From NCBI GenBank assembly GCA_023055505.1, contig JALIRH010000004.1, positions 15,681,368 through 15,745,367 of the forward strand: a DNA stretch of 64,000 bases. The letters are read 5' to 3'. The notes beneath the pieces are model-generated. The model was given only the letters and a program-made list of their open reading frames with translations, had not been told where the DNA came from and did no database searches. Shown here in pieces: positions 61,501 to 64,000 of this stretch; position 1 is the first letter of the stretch; each line of letters opens with the position of its first letter. The DNA is from Callipepla californica brunnescens (lineage: Eukaryota > Chordata > Aves > Galliformes > Odontophoridae). Position numbers and translations under genes: made by a program.

Positions 61501-62249
61501 CTGTATGTTTTAAAATATGTCCGTGGATCTCTTTGTAGATTAGTATGACCTGTGCTTTGCTGTATATGAGGAAAAAGCACAGAGCGGGAGTGAGAGTTTG
61601 ATACACTTATTGTTATTTCCGCTGTATCAGATTTGCTCTTTACAGAGGGAAACAAAACATCTTTTACAGTATAGAAACAGTTGGTGTGGTATCCAGCTGT
61701 GCATAACATCTTTCATTTGGATATATATGAGGGTACCAGCCCAACAAAGAAACTTGAGAATGCTTAGAACTTAAGCATAGAAAAAGGCAGGCTGAAAAAG
61801 TTGTGGCTTTACATCATTTAATAAAACCAGCAGGAGCAAGTCAGGCAAACAAATGTCAAGATCAGCATGGTGTTATTGGGCAGAAGGATGAAGTAGGTAG
61901 CCAAGGGAAGTTATTTACAGCCCAGTTTCCAGTTCTATGAAAATGGCCTAGCTCAATCATAGTATGCAGAAAAACCGTGCTTAGTTTGATGAGGCTGGCT
62001 CTCCTGACATCCTTTTACGATCAGCACTATGGAGTACAACTCAGATCTTAGCACAAGCAAGATTAACCTCAGAGACTGAAGTCAGCCTTAATACCTCTAA
62101 GTACTGCTGTTTAATTCTCATCAGTATATAGTATAAAGCCTGCATGAAAAGTTTTGATTTCTGTTTCAGAGCAAAGAGGTGGTTTCCGGGGTGGACGAGG
62201 AAGAGGCTGGGGAGGACGTGGCAATCGTAGTCGAGGAAGAATCTACTGA
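49505..62249 (+). CDS. API5: Apoptosis inhibitor 5, 14 coding exons
   Basis: The coding segments are join(49505..49573, 52453..52614, 53565..53658, 54552..54617, 54947..55098, 55868..56074, 56602..56706, 57344..57433, 57990..58171, 58324..58417, 59240..59296, 60228..60304, 60666..60802, 62170..62249). They total 1572 nt, encoding 523 residues plus stop, and all introns are GT-AG. API5 (AAC-11) is a nuclear helical-repeat scaffold that suppresses apoptosis, reported to act through the Acinus and E2F1 pathways and to bind FGF2. Visible parts are an N-terminal HEAT-like half and a C-terminal ARM-like half, an LTQLL motif (102-106), Lys251 (the site reported as acetylated in human), a leucine zipper with Leu at 370, 377, 384 and 391, a basic NLS segment (454-475) and an RGG-rich tail (498-523). 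The human protein is 524 residues as I recall. The one-residue difference lies in the tail. The ATG has G at -3 and begins the conserved MPTVEELYRNYGIL. Confidence 0.98.
49574..52452 (+). other. API5: API5 intron 1
   Basis: The first 250 bases belong to the CpG island and the rest is AT-rich. It contains a degenerate sense CR1 3' end (51655-51757, listed separately) and an A14-type run near 50819. No additional exon is needed or recognised. The acceptor is TTTCTTTTCCAG before 52453. Confidence 0.9.
51655..51757 (+). mobile_element. CR1 3' end within API5 intron 1
   Basis: GCTTCTAGTGGAAGGTGTCA, then CCACCCACAGCACGGGGTAG, AACTGAGTGATCTTCAAGAT and ACCATTCTGTGAA follow the order of the CR1 3'UTR and terminus. 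It is more diverged than the upstream copies and is in the same orientation as API5. Confidence 0.8.
52453..52614 (+). CDS. API5: API5 coding exon 2 (residues 24-77)
   Basis: Encodes HKDAYQVILDGVKGGAKEKR through CEDEDVS, helices of the first HEAT-like repeats. It starts and ends in phase 0 (162 nt), donor TCT|GTAAGA. The Ala at residue 39 is Thr in human as I recall. Confidence 0.97.
52615..53564 (+). other. API5: API5 intron 2
   Basis: 950 bases, with T-rich sequence near 52668-52700. I recognise no repeat element or further exon. Confidence 0.85.
53565..53658 (+). CDS. API5: API5 coding exon 3 (residues 78-109)
   Basis: Encodes IRRQAIKELPQFATGDNLPR through ILTQLLQS, including the LxxLL-type LTQLL motif at 102-106. 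It ends in phase 1 with donor TCAG|GTAGGA, and the Asp109 codon is split across intron 3. Confidence 0.97.
53659..54551 (+). other. API5: API5 intron 3
   Basis: 893 bases, AT-rich, without recognised repeat or exon. A T-rich stretch at 53735-53800 follows the donor. Confidence 0.85.
54552..54617 (+). CDS. API5: API5 coding exon 4 (residues 109-131)
   Basis: Encodes DSAEFNLVNNALLSIFKMDA followed by Lys, in the HEAT-like region. It starts and ends in phase 1 (66 nt), acceptor TCTTCAG, donor AAAG|GTAAAG. It is in-frame skippable. Intron 4 (329 bases) follows and holds nothing recognisable. Confidence 0.97.
54947..55098 (+). CDS. API5: API5 coding exon 5 (residues 131-181)
   Basis: Encodes GTLGGLFSQILQGEDIVRER through LAESKK, the last helices of the N-terminal half. 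It ends in phase 0 at AAG|GTGACC. Confidence 0.97.
55099..55867 (+). other. API5: API5 intron 5
   Basis: 769 bases. The segment 55300-55530 (GATGCAGGACTTGGTATTTG, ACCTTGTTACATTCCATGAG) vaguely resembles an internal avian repeat, but I cannot assign it. The acceptor TTTTATTAAG before 55868 has a weak pyrimidine tract. Confidence 0.8.
55868..56074 (+). CDS. API5: API5 coding exon 6 (residues 182-250)
   Basis: The longest internal coding exon (207 nt, phase 0 at both ends). It encodes VLEDVTGEEFVLFMKILSGL through TRQAVPLFS, the start of the C-terminal ARM-like half. Donor TCA|GTATGT. Intron 6 (527 bases) follows without recognisable content. Confidence 0.97.
56602..56706 (+). CDS. API5: API5 coding exon 7 (residues 251-285)
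   Basis: Encodes KNVHSTKFVTYFCEHVLPNL through LDIQLE. Its first codon (AAG, 56602-56604) is Lys251, the residue whose acetylation is reported to affect human API5 function. It is 105 nt, phase 0 at both ends, so it can be skipped in frame. Intron 7 (637 bases) follows. Confidence 0.97.
57344..57433 (+). CDS. API5: API5 coding exon 8 (residues 286-315)
   Basis: Encodes VLKLLAEMSSFCGDMEKLES through LFDKLL, part of the ARM-like half. 90 nt, phase 0 at both ends, acceptor TATATGTAG, donor CTG|GTAAGA. Intron 8 (556 bases) follows without recognised elements. Confidence 0.97.
57990..58171 (+). CDS. API5: API5 coding exon 9 (residues 316-376)
   Basis: Encodes EYMPLPPEEAENGENAGSEE through LKDFKI, with an acidic loop (EEAENGENAGSEE) followed by helices leading into the leucine zipper, whose first Leu is residue 370. 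It ends in phase 2, so the Arg376 codon is split by the short 152-base intron 9. Confidence 0.97.
58324..58417 (+). CDS. API5: API5 coding exon 10 (residues 376-407)
   Basis: Encodes LQYFARGLQVYIRQLRLALQ through LKTEE and supplies zipper Leu 377, 384 and 391. The zipper is thus split by intron 9. Ends in phase 0, donor GAG|GTAAGT. Confidence 0.97.
58418..59239 (+). other. API5: API5 intron 10
   Basis: 822 bases, AT-rich, with no recognised repeat or exon. Its acceptor is TTTTTCTTTAACAG. Confidence 0.85.
59240..59296 (+). CDS. API5: API5 coding exon 11 (residues 408-426)
   Basis: Encodes NKIKVVALKITNNINVLIK, the smallest coding exon (57 nt, phase 0 at both ends). Donor AAG|GTAAGT. Confidence 0.97.
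59297..60227 (+). other. API5: API5 intron 11
   Basis: 931 bases containing a T15 run (59431-59445) and a T22 run (59948-59969). No coding sequence or recognised transposon. The T22 run is far from the acceptor at 60227 and is not its pyrimidine tract. Confidence 0.85.
60228..60304 (+). CDS. API5: API5 coding exon 12 (residues 427-452)
   Basis: Encodes DLFHIPPSYKSTVTLSWKPV followed by QKADA. It ends in phase 2, and Ser452 is completed by exon 13. It finishes the structured part of the protein. The end (ADAS) differs from the human VEIG that I recall at this place. Intron 12 (361 bases) follows. Confidence 0.95.
60666..60802 (+). CDS. API5: API5 coding exon 13 (residues 452-498)
   Basis: Encodes QKRTSEDTTSSSPPKKASAG, then PKRDARQIYNPPSGKYSSNL and GSFSY. 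The KR, PPKK and PKR clusters within 454-475 form the nuclear localisation segment of a low-complexity, Ser-rich linker. It ends in phase 1 at TATG|GTAAGT. The frame stays open into intron 13 to a TGA at 60988-60990. Confidence 0.96.
60803..62169 (+). other. API5: API5 intron 13
   Basis: 1367 bases. The exon 13 frame continues open for 62 codons before a TGA. No transposon was recognised in the rest. Acceptor TTTCTGTTTCAG before 62170. Confidence 0.88.
62170..62249 (+). CDS. API5: API5 coding exon 14, RGG tail and stop (residues 498-523)
   Basis: Encodes QRGGFRGGRGRGWGGRGNRS then RGRIY and TGA. RGG triplets at 500-502 and 504-506, with further RG pairs, form an arginine-glycine tail of the kind that binds RNA and is a substrate for arginine methyltransferases. 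It is one residue shorter than the human tail as I recall it. Confidence 0.97.
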
Positions 62250-63014
62250 GTAGACCATTGTATCTTCCCTGGCCCCAGTGGGCTAAAGCAAAAGTACACT
62301 CAGCAAAAGATTGCTTGGAGTATTGGTTCCTTCAAGGACTGCCTTCCGCTAAGACTGACTTAAATGTTCTTTATACCTTTGTATGTATGATCTACTTTTC
62401 TAACGGACTACGACTTGTCCATAGTGAAACTACAACTGTATTTTTGGATGCTTACAGTCAGCAGTTTTGGGTTCTTATTTTTGAAGTGTCTTCAGGATTT
62501 ATTCAAAATTGGAAAAGAGCATAGATGTTTTATCGAAAGTCACATCTTGATTGTTTGCATATTAACCTAAAAATCAGCTACTACATTACTGATACTATGT
62601 AATTGAGTGTATGTATTAAGTAATGGATAGGAAAGGCATGACTACAGAGATAAGTCAGATGAGCTTAGCACCTAAAGTAATCCTTTCCTCGTCTGTAATC
62701 ATATTTTGCAATATGTGGAGAAGAGTACCACTGTTAAATTTGCTTTTATTTACTTATAATTAACTTGACTGAAAGACATGCTGGTTTTTTGCAGTTTGCA
62801 ACTTGGTTGGAAATCTGTTTTGCTTGTAGCATGAAGCAGTCCTTTTACTTAGAAATGTGGAGAATGTGGTGTTCTTTTGTTTTGTACATCTTACTCTTCT
62901 CCGTGCATTGTAATGCAAAAGTGATGTTTTGCAAAGGAATTTTAAATGTTTGATATGAATACGTGCATATACTTATGCCATGAAATTACAGGAAATGAGC
63001 AGGAAAAACAAAAC

Positions 63015-63020
63015 AATAAA
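63015..63020 (+). terminator. API5: Proximal poly(A) signal AATAAA
   Basis: A canonical AATAAA about 765 bases after the stop codon, within ACAATAAATCAC. It could give a shorter API5 transcript. Confidence 0.5.
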
Positions 63021-63202
63021 TCACTAGAATTATTCCAGGAATGGGTAAAGACTGATGCAGTGGTTGAGCTTTGTAGACTGGAGGTGGACCGTAGCAGTAC
63101 CTGGCTCTTTTCTGTGTTTTGCAGATTTCTGGGTTAGTTGGCACTCAATGTTGTGTTTCTGTTTTGTCTTTTTACCAATACAGTTGCATTTAAGAATATA
63201 TA

Positions 63203-63208
63203 AATAAA
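63203..63208 (+). terminator. API5: Distal poly(A) signal AATAAA
   Basis: A canonical AATAAA in TATAAATAAAATTG, followed within 20 bases by a GT-rich TGTATTTTGGGT. That is a better downstream context than the proximal site, so cleavage is expected near 63225. Confidence 0.65.
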
Positions 63209-63225
63209 ATTGTATTTTGGGTAAC

Positions 63226-64000
63226 ATTGAAAAATTCCAGCAATGCAGTAGAGTTAAGTGGAAAAATTAACAAATCCATGCTATTGGTTTTTTGGTTTTT
63301 TTTTTTTTTTCATAGCAACTTGGACTTCTTATTTACTGGTTTACACCCAGAAAATACAATGTAAGAGCACAATGCTTTTTTTTTTTTTTTTTTTTTTTAA
63401 TTATTATTATTCTCACCACTTAAAATTTTTACTTCTCAGGTCACTCAACATTGTAAAGAGGTTAGCTGATAGGGGGAGAAAAAAGAAGGAAAAAAAAAGT
63501 TGGGGCAGGGGAAGAGGATTTCTAACAAGACTTCCAGGGCATGTTGATGTAAAATAGCTTAGGCTTTAGAAGAATGAAGATCTTTCTTACCCTCTTTCTT
63601 TCCACAATCATTTGATATCCACATATGAATGCTTGAAAGTGATGTTTTGCCACCTAGTTCCATTTGTATTTGCTTGTGAATCTGAGTCAGGTGTCTTCAT
63701 TAACACTTTGATATTTATCACTGCAATCAAAAGGGCAGAATACTGAAATTATGTCAGTTGGGGTTACTGACTAAATGGTGAGTCTGTTTTTGCTCCACTC
63801 TGGAGCAGCAGGCATTAAACTTTGGACATTCCAAGACATGGGAGCTTACTTGTACTTCTGAATACGTGCCAGCTGCTAAACAAAGTTTTCTCACTAAAAC
63901 CAACAAACTTGGCAAAGAATTTTTCAAGTATAAATTCGTGAGATCAAAGCGTCACTCTGAAAACAGGCACTATGGTAATAAGCTTTCATTGAAGGAAACA
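63226..64000. other. 3' flank of API5, no gene seen
   Basis: AT-rich sequence with T-runs at 63296-63310 and 63376-63398 and a purine-rich stretch near 63474-63515. No exon or transposon was recognised before the window ends. Confidence 0.6.
63376..63398. repeat. Poly-T run (T23)
   Basis: Twenty-three T followed by an AATTATTATTATT stretch. It is a simple homopolymer with a short ATT repeat. Confidence 0.9.

Larger units (their letters stand above)
62250..63225 (+). other. API5: API5 3' untranslated region
   Basis: Begins after the TGA at 62247-62249 and runs to about 20 bases past the second AATAAA. It is AT-rich, with no coding frame of note. The end is predicted from the poly(A) signals and is therefore approximate. 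A longer form reaching past 63,400 cannot be excluded. Confidence 0.75.

Noticed and set aside
1..64000. CRISPR arrays, tRNA or rRNA genes, operons, prophage
   Set aside because: None was seen. The window has spliced genes and LINE fragments and is clearly vertebrate nuclear DNA.

Overview
The window is vertebrate nuclear DNA, almost certainly from a bird and plausibly a galliform such as chicken. Two things point there. It carries one recognisable multi-exon gene, API5, whose protein is close to the human one as I remember it. It also carries several 5'-truncated CR1 LINE fragments, the dominant avian retrotransposon, and I recognised no mammalian SINEs. The exact species cannot be fixed from the sequence alone.

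Layout. Positions 1 to about 47,300 form a gene desert: AT-rich intergenic DNA with no supportable coding exon. It is broken up by CR1 fragments (about 1440-1900, 7005-7432, 33464-33572, 35397-35795, an older one near 39425-39530, and 43474-43706) and by microsatellites and homopolymer runs. As I recall, the human API5 locus also has a very large gene-poor interval on its upstream side. From about 47,380 to 49,100 there is a transitional zone: a small CpG-rich islet with an A-rich tail, three short sense-oriented CR1 3' ends, and a perfect 23-bp inverted repeat with a 4-base spacer. The API5 CpG island (about 49,130-49,830) follows, with a TATA-like site and an ETS-type site. API5 then runs on the plus strand from the ATG at 49,505 to the stop at 62,249, in 14 coding exons with 13 GT-AG introns. 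Its 3'UTR extends to about 63,225, with two AATAAA signals. The last 775 bases are unannotated 3' flank.

The 14 exons join without frame breaks into 1572 nt, or 523 residues plus stop: an N-terminal HEAT/ARM-like helical solenoid, a four-leucine heptad zipper (370-391), a basic nuclear localisation segment (454-475) and an RGG-rich tail. I found no RNA genes, CRISPR array, operon or intact mobile element. No obviously new biological system is visible. The observations most worth checking are the perfect hairpin beside the API5 promoter, the CpG-rich islet 2 kb upstream, an intron-13 read-through frame that would give a different API5 C-terminus, and a few motif-dense candidate regulatory blocks in the desert.
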